Positions 1 through 9,578 of a stretch of 64,000 nucleotides of DNA are shown here, one piece after another. The stretch comes from Protopterus annectens. Its lineage: Eukaryota; Chordata; Ceratodontiformes; Protopteridae. The notes under the pieces were generated by a model. That model was given only the letters and a program-made list of their open reading frames with translations. It was not told the origin of the DNA and searched no databases. The stretch is taken from positions 476,281,988-476,345,987 of the forward strand of contig NC_056738.1 in the NCBI RefSeq assembly GCF_019279795.1, given 5' to 3'. The first letter of the stretch is position 1. Every line of letters begins with the position of its first letter. The translations under genes and the position numbers were made by a program.

Positions 1-39
1 TTGTGTGCACTTAACATATCATGCACTACATGACACAGA

Positions 40-790
40 AGTTGTCAAGTGCTACCATATTGATGGATGTACAATGCAGGAGTTGGTCATAATGTGTTGT
101 CCTCATATGTAGGTCCATGGGATACATGGAATATCTATCCATGTGGACACCAAGATATGAGTGTGTCACTTAGAATACTAACTTCAAGGACCTTTCAGTA
201 ACCAGTTGGTTACATTTGTATCTCAGGCATCTACTTCAAGAATATTGCACCATTTCCTTGATGCCTCAGTACATCATATGGGGGGATATTTGTGATTTCC
301 ACATATGACAAGGGAGAGAACCAACAGCTTCTTTATGACATAGCCCATTTCCCTGAGGTACTGGGGTCATAGACTACATTCACATTGCAACACAAGCTTT
401 ACTTGGGGAGCAGGGAAGAAGGTATATCAACTGTAAGGGGTTCCACTCTTTCAACTGCCAGGTGGTTTGTAATGTATTATATGCAGTGTGTCTACAGGCC
501 ATCCTGACTGTGCCCATGACTCCCACATGTGGCACATATGCAAGGTATATCAGCAGTTTATGTGGGGTAATTTTACCCAGGAAAATCTCACTGCTGATGT
601 CAGATATGCCCTGGAAACATGGTTAATAATATCTACTAGAAATTCTCAGACCATGGCAGATGATGATTACAACAGTGCCTTGTCACAGAACTGTTTCATT
701 GTTGAACATGCGTTCAGTCTGCTGCAAGCTCACTTCCACTGTATTGCTGTATCTTTGGATGATCTGCAGAATAATATAGGTAGGGTGGGA
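40..790 (+). pseudogene. Decayed Harbinger (HARBI1-like) transposase, main part
   Basis: Frame-shifted translation follows the intact transposase at 49,028-50,179: a counterpart of its 'ERYRVDRELLQQ' segment near 45-110, the 'ASASRVLHQFLDA' helix-turn-helix tail near 225-265, the 'IDCTHIRIK' first-aspartate region near 370-395, and 'HDSHMWHICKVYQQF' to 'VRYALETWL' at 510-625. The longest open piece is 488-793. Several frameshifts and substitutions break it; the 'GDSGYA' motif reads as 'TADVRYA', so the glycine is gone although an aspartate remains. It is far more diverged than the two copies at 49-50 kb and 62.7-63.9 kb, so it is an older insertion or another subfamily. The start lies at or before the window edge. 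Confidence 0.75.
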
Positions 791-931
791 TGAAAAAGGC
801 AAGTGCCTGAGAAGCAAAGTGTTAGGGAGCACAGTCCACCATCTGTTCCATTATCTCAATCACTGTTAGTGTGTACCAGCTTTTAAAAAGCTGGTATTAC
901 ATTTCCAGGCAAACCAGAGTACTGTAGAGCT

Positions 932-1082
932 CCATGGGGTGGGTGGTTGGCATAATGGTTAATGTGTTTACCTTACAGACACAAGGTGCAGGGTTTGATT
1001 CTCACATGGGGTAATTGGCTAGGCTTAAAATGGCCCACAAGGGCACTTAGCCTAGTACTAATCTATGAACCTCTATGAACCT
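932..1082 (+). repeat. tRNA-derived SINE with CR1-like 3' tail
   Basis: A tRNA-like head has an A-box-like TGGCATAATGG at 948-958 and a B-box-like GGTTTGATTC at 992-1001, a typical internal pol III promoter. The tail from about 1017 (GGCTAGGCTTAAAATGGCCC onward) is the reverse complement of the sequence at the 3' end of the CR1-like LINE around 9,160-9,220 and 45,365-45,415, and ends in repeated CTATGAAC units. This is the usual design of a SINE mobilised by a partner LINE. It lies between two parts of the decayed Harbinger transposase. Confidence 0.75.
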
Positions 1083-1425
1083 ATGTGTGATCTAAACTAT
1101 AGTGACAGCTTGCTACAGTTCAAAAGTAAAAAAAAATAAATAAAAATAAAATACATAAATAAATGTTTTCTTTATTTTTATTTTTTAAGTAAAACATGAG
1201 ATACACTCCATGTCTGGTCTAAACTGTAGCAACTGTTTGTGACATTACTGCAAGCACATTGCAGTTTAAAAGCAAAAATATATATATTTTTTTAAACTAA
1301 AACTTGAGCTCTGGGTATAAACTGTAGCAGTTGCTTCCTACATTTGTAGCAAGCAGTTTTCTACAGTTTAAAAGAAAAAGAGTTTTTTTCAGTCTCTCTT
1401 TTTTTTTTTTACTAAAATGCAATGA
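1083..1425. repeat. Three degenerate ~100-130 bp A/T-rich tandem units
   Basis: Units beginning near 1,083, 1,213 and 1,310 each run from a TCTAAACTRTAGYRAC-like start through a 'CTACAGTTYAAAAG'-like core to an A/T homopolymer tract and an ACTAAAA stretch. Spacing is about 130 and 100 bp. No coding potential is evident. Confidence 0.55.
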
Positions 1426-1689
1426 AGGAGAGTTGGGGGGAGGGCAGGGGGCAGACATGGGACCTGACTGGGTGTATTTCAGGAGCTCTAGGCACCTGTT
1501 CATGTACTTTTCTTTTTTGCTCTTTCATTGAAGAGGTGGGGCAGGAGGGATGGGGTGTTTGCCTGGCCACATGTGTGGTGTGCCAATACAAGAAGTGGAG
1601 CTCTTTTTGCTCTTCATTTGAAGAATTGGAGGGGGGTGTCAGGTGCTAGTTTGTGGGACAGTGCACAGGGCACTAGTTGAACCAGCTAT

Positions 1690-1800
1690 GCCTCTGCTCT
1701 GCAATATGACCCTGGCGAATACAGTAACATTTTCAATTTGTACAATGTTGCACAACATCACTCTATGTAAGCAGTTACATAGAGTTATATTCAGGAGCAG
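1690..1800 (+). pseudogene. Decayed Harbinger transposase, C-terminal scrap
   Basis: Translation gives 'TVTFSICTMLHNITLCKQLHR', matching 'QIVMVCAMLHNMILQKQLHQ' in the intact transposase. It continues the relic at 40-790 after about 900 bp that hold a SINE and a tandem repeat. It has no start and no catalytic residues. Confidence 0.65.
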
Positions 1801-3000
1801 GAGATCCCAGACTCAGGAGTGGTGGAGATGCATTAGTAGAATCCTGTGGGAGAGTTAGCAGCAGAGAGAACTATGCCAGGTAGAGGTGGATGCAGTATGC
1901 CATGGTACTGGATAAGAGACAAGATCTGGTTCATAACTGTAGGCTGGAAGAAAGTAGTATACAGAAAAGTAAAAATAATGTATAAAAACCTACATCCAGA
2001 CTGTGCTATAGAATGGACACACCATGTATCAGACCCAGGCTGATCACCTACCACAATGACCACTGACTATGCCATGCTGTACTCTGCTGTGATTTGGCTG
2101 CTATCATCGTCATCAGTGTTGGACAATTCCCTAACATCAGGTAGTTGTATATCCATGGTTAGAATCCTGATAACACAGCACCTGTAGAAAAACGAAAGGA
2201 AATCCCTCAGACTAAATAAGACCCTTTATCAATAGGTAAAGCCTAATGAATGAAAAGGTATTGCTTAATATAGTGATACATGAAATGAACAGGTAAAATA
2301 TTTAGTCCCAGTGGTCCCTGCAGGTGAAATCCAGAGGTACTTACTATAGCAGATGCTTTTCCATTGTGAGACATACCCTCCTGGGGCATCACCAACAGAT
2401 GTTCTTGGTGGTATGTTCAGCTCTGCTCCAATATCCAAGACTCCAGGACTGTGGTGCTCCTTGGAACTCAATACAATGAGTTTATGAACTTCTGCATCTT
2501 TGTTAATGGTAGGTTGGCTTGTAGATATCCTCCTGTTGCCTTCTGCTCCCAGACCAGGTAAACTGTGGTTGGGAAAGCAACACTGGCTGCATGGATGGGT
2601 CCCTTCAATGGCTTATCTAGGTGCACTGCTGATTGGTTCTGTCTTTACCACTTCAGGCAGGTCCTAGAATGGAGGGTGGTTAAGCTGCTAACTAACTTCT
2701 CCCTTGGTTTAGCCCAGGAATTGCAGACACATAAAGGATATACCAACCCTATCCCTCATCCATGTTTTCACATCCCTCACCTATTTGTTGTTCACTGCTC
2801 TACATCACCCATGTCATCCCTCAAGGCTCTACATCTATAATAACACTGTCAACATCCCATGTGTGTCAGCCCCTGTCCTGCTAGTGTTTGTCTCAGTCAT
2901 ATGTTTGTTTTTGTACCTCTGCTTCTAAACCTCTCCCTCTTTCCATCTCTTGTCTTACCCTTACATCTTTCTCAATCATTCCTTCTCCTTCTTTTCCTTA
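1800..3000. other. Intergenic, mostly unassigned
   Basis: No intact gene. On the minus strand a short open stretch (about 2,346-2,471) reads 'GAELNIPPRTSVGDAPGG' and runs into a good donor-like GTAAGTACC, which could be a relic exon of the Harbinger Myb-like gene. 2,880-3,000 is pyrimidine-rich. Nothing else is recognised. Confidence 0.35.
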
Positions 3001-3203
3001 TCATAGGATCATAAGAGGTTACTAGGCTAATGGCGCTGGGGCCCTTTCAAGCCTAGCCAAGAGTTTATCCTCAAAAAAGAAACCTCAGTCAGCACCTGTC
3101 ACCCCTGCCAATGAGGGACACAGGTGGAACCCCTGGGATAAATTTGTGGTTTCCCATCCACTCATCAAGGTTGTGCTTGAAGAAGGTCAGTGAGGTACTC
3201 TGA
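3001..3203 (-). repeat. CR1-like LINE 3' end fragment, split by the Penelope-like element
   Basis: Matches the 3' part of the LINE at 9,158-9,360 step by step: GGTTACTAGGCTAATGG, AAGCCTAGCCAAG, the GGGACACAGGTGGAA segment, TTTCCCATCCACTCATC and GAGGTACTCTGA. The LINE match stops exactly at the Penelope-like insertion and resumes at 7,095. Confidence 0.8.
3192..3203 (+). repeat. Left target-site duplication of the Penelope-like element
   Basis: GAGGTACTCTGA here is repeated exactly at 7,095-7,106. It belongs to the CR1 target, since the same words occur in the LINE near 9,350. Confidence 0.85.
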
Positions 3204-3207
3204 ATTC

Positions 3208-3281
3208 TTGTGGAAGTCACCTTTTGGTTCTGTTTTTTTGTGGATGTTATCCTATATTGGTTCCTGGCTTTACTTGTGGAG
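3208..3281 (+). repeat. Penelope-like terminal direct repeat (5' copy)
   Basis: Begins TTGTGGAAGTCACCTTTTGG and ends TTACTTGTGGAG. It differs from the 3' copy by a few substitutions. Penelope-like elements characteristically carry partial or tandem LTR-like repeats of this kind. Confidence 0.8.
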
Positions 3282-3592
3282 TTTGTCGGTGACCAGACCG
3301 GATGATGAGTTCCCCTCCTCGAATCATTTCTTTAGGGGAAGACCCTGTTGAGAACATTGGGCTTTTAACTCAATTAATGAAGTAATTTTCTCATGAGATA
3401 CCCGTGGTGAATAGAAGCAATTTTTTCTTGGAATTATCTCAAGATGATAGTATTCCTCCAAGGCAGAGATTCACTTTTAGTGGAAATACACAAGGGAGGT
3501 TAAACATTAACAACCCTGATACCAGTTCTCAAAATTATTTTGTTTTCTAGAACTGGCTCAACAGAGACTTTACTTTTGAAAAGCATGGTGGT

Positions 3593-6500
3593 GTGGTACA
3601 ACAAGGTAATACCTTTCAACAATCCCTATCTATCTTTGAGAATAAATTATTAAGATGTAGAAAATTACATCTTGAAAATGTTTATTTTTTGGAGTGTATC
3701 AAAAATAAGTTTGTGCCAAAATGGCTTAGATACTGGAAATACCTGACTGGGTTGATTGTTGATTCACCTCTGCATTGTGAACTTATTGCCATATTTGACA
3801 GGCCAGGGCTAGAACTACTTGATATACTCATTAAACACAATCAAAAATCTACTGAAACATTACATCACAAATTGACTGAATTAGATAAGATGCTGTATGA
3901 AGATTTATTGTTTGAACACTCCACATTGGTGTATAGAGGGGTGTTCCACAAAATAGACAAACTTACTGGGGAGGTGAGGGCTCGTAAAGAGAAAAAGTTA
4001 GAGAGGGACAAAAAAGCATATCACTCTGGGATTGCTTACCCGAAACCACCCTCTAGTTCCTCTACGAACTCTCATATTACAGATTTTACCAATGGCAATT
4101 CCATTACAGGAGGAACTACTGACTCTCATCCTTCAGGTCCCTTTAGGGCGGGAACTTCCACAGAGACTGGAGAGAATACAGAACCAGGCACGCCAAGTGA
4201 ACTACAGGCCCCAGTGGAATCACAGGGGTCAGGGCTACCAACAGAACTCACAATGCCGGAATTTGACGAGGCAGCAAGCAAGGTGGAAATAGACTGCTTT
4301 GGGACTGTTGCAAACAATTTGTGCTTTGAACTTGATTCCTATTGAGGATTTTCCAATATTGGTTGTTGTGGGGGCAGTATCAAAAATGAGACAAGCGACC
4401 TTGTGGAGTTTCCTTCCACCTTGGTGAACTCTGAAGATGATTTTACTGTTTATAATTTTTACCTCCCAGTCTTTTGACATAGAAACTGCCAATTTACTTA
4501 GTAAAGGATTTAATTTAGTTCCTACAAGGCGTTCAAGCCTAGTTGAACTCATTTTGGACTTGAAATTATTTGTAAGAAACTTAAATTTCAAGTTGCTGTT
4601 TGATTCTTTGCCAAATGTTGAACGTAGCAATGTGCTATGCAAAAGGAGTTTATACAACCCTCCCCTTTCTAATTTATTAGTACTTTTTGAGAATATGTGT
4701 GAATTTGAATTTAGGGCTTTACTCAAACACAAATCTAAAGATGTTATTTTTAATCTGTCAAGGAACGAAAATATTCTGTTAAAGAAACTTTGTCAGGACA
4801 AATCTATACGAGTCATGAAGCCGGATAAAGGGGGTGGGGTTATAATAATGACTAAACAGGAATACAGCAATACAATGAATGTTTATCTTCTTGATGGGGT
4901 GGTTTATGAAGACGTTTCTATAAATTTTGTCAACATTTCCTATCATAAAATAGATTTCTTGTTGAAAGACATGCAGGACCAAGGACAAACTGATGTAGGT
5001 CTAGCTAATTTTCTTTTTACTAAATATCCTAGGGTGCCGAATATTTTCAGCATCCCAAAGATACATAAAGATAGGAATGACCTGCCCATGAGATCAGTAG
5101 TGAGTGCACATGGATCCAAGACCCATTCTTTAGGGAAATATGTTGATTTCATGCTCAAAAATGTCCTAAATGATGAAGAACACATTTGTGTTGATTCCTG
5201 GCCTTTCTTAAGTAAACTAAACAACCTTCCATATGACAATAGAACATCCTTCCTCACTATTGACATGATCAACCTTTTTAATGTTATCCCACATTTAGTA
5301 GGGATTGAATGGTTTGAGGAATTTCTTTATGAAAGCCAAGTATTTAGTAATGATCAAGTGGCAGTATTGGTGACGCTTATGGAAATTATTTTAAAATACA
5401 ATTTTCTCTTTTTTGAAGGACAGTATTTTGTACAGAAAACAGGGGTTGCCACGGGGGGTCTCTTGTGCCCCCATTTTTGTTAACATCATTATGCTAATCT
5501 GTGAAAGAAAGTTCCTTTCTACGTCTTCCTTTTCTAACAAGTGGAATCTGTATTTACGTTACATAGATGATTTTTTTTTTTCGTGGAATGGGGACAGTAA
5601 TGATATTCATAAATTTTTAGTTTACTTAAATGATCTACTGAGTTTCTAAAGTTTACCCACTCACATAGACTACATGACACTAATTATTTAGATGTACAGC
5701 TTAAGAAGGATGTGGGGCATTTACAATTTGTAAGTAGTCTTTATAGAAAACCTACCTATTGTAACAGTCTCCTTCATTACCAAAGTAACCATCCAACACA
5801 TGTCAAAAAGGGCATAGTTAAAGGTCAATATGTCAGAATCTCAAAGATGGTCAGTAGGGATGAAGATTTCCACTTATGATGTAGTATAATGAAGGAAATG
5901 CTTATTTCTAGGGAGTACCCTATTGATTTGGTTGAGAATGTGTGCAATGAAGTTTGGAAAAAGATGGTTGAAGGTATTTTCAAGCCCTTGATAAATGCGG
6001 ATCTGGACCCCAACTACCTTTCAAAGAAGCAATAATAAGGAATATTCTTGTTCCTTTATTACTAGATTTTCAGTAGATCATCAGGGTATTTACAATATTT
6101 TAAAGAAAAATTGGCGGATTTGTTTTAGTCAAGAGGGGTTTTTGGAGAAGGTGGGAAATGATCCCCGTTCAATTTTTAGAAGAGGGGCCACCATTAAGAA
6201 TTTGTTGGAAAGGGATGTCAACAACTTAACCCATCATAGTGGTTTAGGAACCAAAAAATGTGTGTTTTGTGGCCAATGTAGTTTCATTTTAAGCACTGAG
6301 AAGATTAAAATCAACCACACTGTTATTAGACCATCAGGGAGATTCTCCTGTAATACACAAAGAGTTGTTTACGCCACCCTTTGCACAAAATGTAAAGGTT
6401 TTTACATTGGGAAAACTAAGAGGAGTCTAAAAGAGAGAATCTATGAACATGGGAGGGATCTTAAAAATCATAATTCCAATAGTGCTTTATTTAAACACGT

Positions 6501-6615
6501 GGAAAAAAATCCCAACCATGAGTTTCATTTTTGGTGGTTGAAAAACTCCCCCAAGATCCTAGAGGGGGACCATGGGAAGATCTCCTTGAATTTAAGAAAC
6601 TATGTTGGCAAGTGA
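3593..6615 (+). pseudogene. Penelope-like polyprotein: reverse transcriptase plus GIY-YIG endonuclease, broken
   Basis: Reverse transcriptase-endonuclease for target-primed insertion. The first open part (3,593-4,345) is a charged N-terminal region with a Ser/Thr/Pro-rich tail, ending at an in-frame TGA. After a frameshift near 4,485 the RT runs 4,437-5,483, with 'MKPDKGGGVIIM', 'FSIPKIHKD' and 'FLTIDMINLFNVIP', the last carrying the first catalytic Asp region. A second frameshift near 5,445 leads to 'GLPRGVSCAPIFVN' and the catalytic 'RYIDD' at 5,557-5,571. Another shift near 5,645 and a TGA near 5,878 follow, then 5,995-6,615 with a cysteine cluster 'CVFCGQC' and the endonuclease core 'CKGFYIGKTKRSLKERI' near 6,392-6,443. 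At least three frameshifts and two stops make it non-functional. Confidence 0.85.
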
Positions 6616-7023
6616 GATTAAATGCTCTCACTTTCCCAGGTCTCAATGACTGTCTTAGTCTGAGAAGTCTCTAAAACTGCAGTCTTATGTAGTTTAGTTA
6701 AACTTAATTAAATCAAAATTTAGTATCTTTTAAGCTTCAACATGTTTAAATTAACTGTCTTATAGTTTTTTTTATTTTTTTGTCTTTGTTTAAAATTGTA
6801 AGATGTTCATATGTTTTGTGTGTTTTTTTAGAATATGCATTTTCTGTAGAATACAACTTTAATTAATTTACATTTTTTACTGTAAGATGTTTTTTATTAG
6901 TTAAACTGAGTCAGGTGATGTTCTCTGAATGGTATTTATTTGTGCTTTATTTACAGTTTTAATTATTCTGAAGAAGTCAACTGATATATGCTGATGAAAG
7001 TGCTAAATAAAATATGACCAAGT

Positions 7024-7097
7024 TTGTGGAAGTCACCTTTTGGTTCTGTTTTTTTGTGGATTTTATCCTGTATTTGTTCCTGGTTTTACTTGTGGAG
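7024..7097 (+). repeat. Penelope-like terminal direct repeat (3' copy)
   Basis: The same 74-bp repeat as 3,208-3,281. Its last three bases overlap the target duplication (GAG). Confidence 0.8.
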
Positions 7098-7180
7098 GTA
7101 CTCTGACATGTATGGGAATTCTTTCCAGAGATGGAGCAGCCTCTGGGAGACAAACCTGTCCTATTCAACACTTCTGACCA
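7095..7180 (-). repeat. CR1-like fragment, continuation beyond the Penelope-like insertion
   Basis: Starts with the 12-bp duplication GAGGTACTCTGA (7,095-7,106) and continues with GAGCAGCCTCTGGGAGACAA, matching the LINE at 9,352-9,440. Together with 3,001-3,203 this rebuilds one uninterrupted older copy. Confidence 0.7.
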
Positions 7181-7260
7181 TTCATAGATTTACAGGTACT
7201 TACTATGCAATTAAATTGTGAGGATCTTAAGAAGCCAAACCTTACATTCCCATTGTAGTT
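7158..7260 (+). repeat. Inverted repeat, left arm
   Basis: TCCTATTCAACACTTCTGACC through GATCTTAAGAAGCCAAACCT to CCCATTGTAGTT. The reverse complement is at 8,171-8,248. The left arm has about 25 extra bases in the middle. Confidence 0.75.
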
Positions 7261-7428
7261 ATGGCAGTCTCTCTTCCTCCAATAAACCTGCCATTTCCAT
7301 AGATGGGTTTTCTTTTTAGTTGCAGATTGGGCCATTAAATAACAGGGAGTTCTTTGGTAATCATCTTTGTGCCCTACCATGCTGTGCAGTATGCTATCAG
7401 TAGTTAAAGTAAAAGCAACATATAAAAT

Positions 7429-7513
7429 GAGGTAAGCACTTTAGTGGATAAAGCCAGTTCATCAGATCATCATGGTCTGATGAAGTGGATTTATCCACAA
7501 AAGCCCTTACCTC
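7429..7513. repeat. 85-bp near-palindrome with hammerhead-like core
   Basis: Arms 7,429-7,466 and 7,476-7,513 (38 nt each) are reverse complements at 33 of 38 positions around a 9-nt loop. The right arm reads CTGATGA (7,477-7,483), then a perfect 6-bp hairpin GTGGAT-TT-ATCCAC (7,485-7,498), then AAAA. The hammerhead ribozyme core is CUGAUGA, stem II, GAAA, so only the G of GAAA is missing here. Hammerhead motifs are known in Penelope-like elements. Confidence 0.55.
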
Positions 7514-8170
7514 TGTGATTTACTCATTAATAAAATGTTCTCTGTCATTTTATATGTTTCTTTTACTTTAATTTTATGTTTTTACAAGTTTCATTAGTTA
7601 CTGTTTGTTTTACTATTAAAACTATCAGTAGTCTTAATGAGATTGCCTTACCATGTTTCTGCATCCCAGGGTTAGTATTTTGTTGACTTTGTTCAATAAA
7701 GTGTTACTAAGAATAGATGCTGATAAACTAAAGCAATTTCAAAATTATTTTATACCTAGAAAATCAATAAAAGTTTATAGCCAAGTGTATGATATCATTG
7801 TGCAATATTATACACAAAAAATATAGATTCAAAATCTCAAGAGTGTCAGACCTATTAAACATGCATAAGTTCAATGGTAATGTGAACACCTGCTCAAGTG
7901 ATCTCAATTTCTTTTGCAACATAAACAGATCGTGCTGGATGGATAGGTATATATCATAGAGAATACTTCTATGAGACTGTCCTCCAGTCCACATAAAGCA
8001 AAGTAGTTCTCTTACTCAATTCAAACTAAATTTGGATGAATGGATGGGAAACCACAATCCAGATTTAAAATCCATAACCCTCATTGTTAGGAGCAACAAG
8101 TAAATGCACCAACATATTCTTGCTTTGTCTGCTCCTGAATTTTGGGGGGTATAAAATATAAGGGCTAAAA
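7514..8170. other. AT-rich, with a CR1-like scrap on the plus strand
   Basis: No gene seen. Around 8,025-8,060 GGATGAATGGATGGGAAACC is the reverse of the TTTCCCATCCA block of the CR1 3' region, so a small CR1 piece lies here in the opposite orientation to the neighbours. Confidence 0.4.
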
Positions 8171-8248
8171 ACTACAATGGGAATGCAAGATTTGGCTTCT
8201 TAAGATCTTCACAGTTCAATAGAATGGTCAGAGGTGCTGAATAGGACA
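8171..8248 (-). repeat. Inverted repeat, right arm
   Basis: Reverse complement of 7,158-7,260, sharing ACTACAATGGGAATG, TTTGGCTTCTTAAGATC and GGTCAGAGGTGCTGAATAGG. The arms are about 0.9 kb apart. Confidence 0.75.
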
Positions 8249-9157
8249 TTATTTCAGTAACTTAGCATTAATGAGGTACAATACACATCTGTGTACCATC
8301 TGCCACTGAATTATTAAGATAAGCTGAACATATTACAGCAGTTGGAAAATAAATCAAAGAAAATGGTTGTATACACGCAGTGTGCCTAATGTCAGGCGTG
8401 GTCAATGTGTTGGATCAAGGTCAGTCACTAAAATCAGATAGGTTTTGCTTATTATGGGGGGGAAAGTATAGATTGACAGAGCATTAACAGTAAAGATCAT
8501 AAGAAGGGAAGCTCTACTACTCGCATGGCAAATGTGCACCTGCCTTATTTTATGACTCTCTCTAGACAAATATACTCTACAGCTATGATTCTTTGTTTTA
8601 GATATTTGCAACCAGAAAGGAGCTGTTTAAGCATATGAGTTTAATATGTAACTTATTTAGAAACTTTCAGTGATGAGGAGGGGTAATACATATGCTCCTT
8701 TTGGAAGCTTCTCTTATCATAAAGATTATGTTATATGTAATGCCTCAGTCCTAATGGAAATTCCTGAAAGGAGTATAACATATTTTGGTTCTTACTTGCA
8801 ATTGCTCAGAGGTATTAATGTAATTCAGAGAAAACATGTGGTCACAGAAATGTGGACAAGGTTTGTAGGAAGACAAAGAGATAGTGGCACTGCATGGAGA
8901 AATGGGGAAGTTTCAAATGTACTGGCTGAAGTTTAACTTGCTCTTATAGTCCAGAAAGCAGTTCATCATATTCATAAGACTGAGAGGTCATGGTGAGTAT
9001 AAGGACCAAACATAAATATCTTCTAGACAGATAACTCAGCACCAGTGGCATTTAAATAACACAGGTTAGGGGGCAGTTATTTTCCATAAAGGGTTAATGA
9101 TTTATTGTGCTTATCTTCAGTTTTTGAATATAATTGTTCTTTATGCCCAGAGTGGCT
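8249..9157. other. Intergenic, nothing recognised
   Basis: AT-rich. Short open frames on both strands show no family features. Confidence 0.4.
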
Positions 9158-9578
9158 ATAGGATCATAGGAAGTTACTAGGCTATTGGCCCTGAGGTCCT
9201 TATAAGCCTAGCCAGGAATTTAGCCCATGTTCATTCAAGTCAGCACTCAATGCCCCTGTCCACCAGGGACACAGGTGAAATTCCAGGGGTGTATTTTCTG
9301 TTTCCCATCCAGTTATCCAGCTTGCACTTAAAAAGGGATAATGAGGTACTCTGCTTGATGTAGAGAGGTAGTCTGTTCCACAGAAGGGGGAGTCTCTGGG
9401 ACACAAATCTGTCTCACCAACAAGTCCTATTGATGTCACAGACCAGGTTGAAGTCCCACATGTGGGTTACTCTGCTGGAGCTAGACTTGCAGATATGCAG
9501 CAGTCTCATCAAGGTGGGGTCTGAGATTGCTTTGTATGCCAGACAGAGGTCACCTCTGAGACATCTGTATGAAACTGA

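Larger units (their letters stand above)
3204..7094 (+). mobile_element. Penelope-like retroelement (EN+), nearly full length
   Basis: A 3.9-kb unit bounded by a perfect 12-bp duplication and carrying 74-bp direct repeats at both ends (3,208-3,281 and 7,024-7,097). Internally it encodes a long N-terminal region, a reverse transcriptase with YIDD and a C-terminal GIY-YIG endonuclease, the order seen in Penelope-like elements of the Neptune/Penelope type. The 3' untranslated part (6,616-7,023) is AT-rich. It sits inside a pre-existing CR1 fragment, so it is younger than that fragment. The coding region is broken, so this copy is not autonomous. Confidence 0.85.

Noticed and set aside
6965..7015. 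Second hammerhead-like motif (GCTGATGAAAG) at the Penelope-like 3' end
   Set aside because: CTGATGA is present, but I found neither a stem II nor a GAAA at the right distance.
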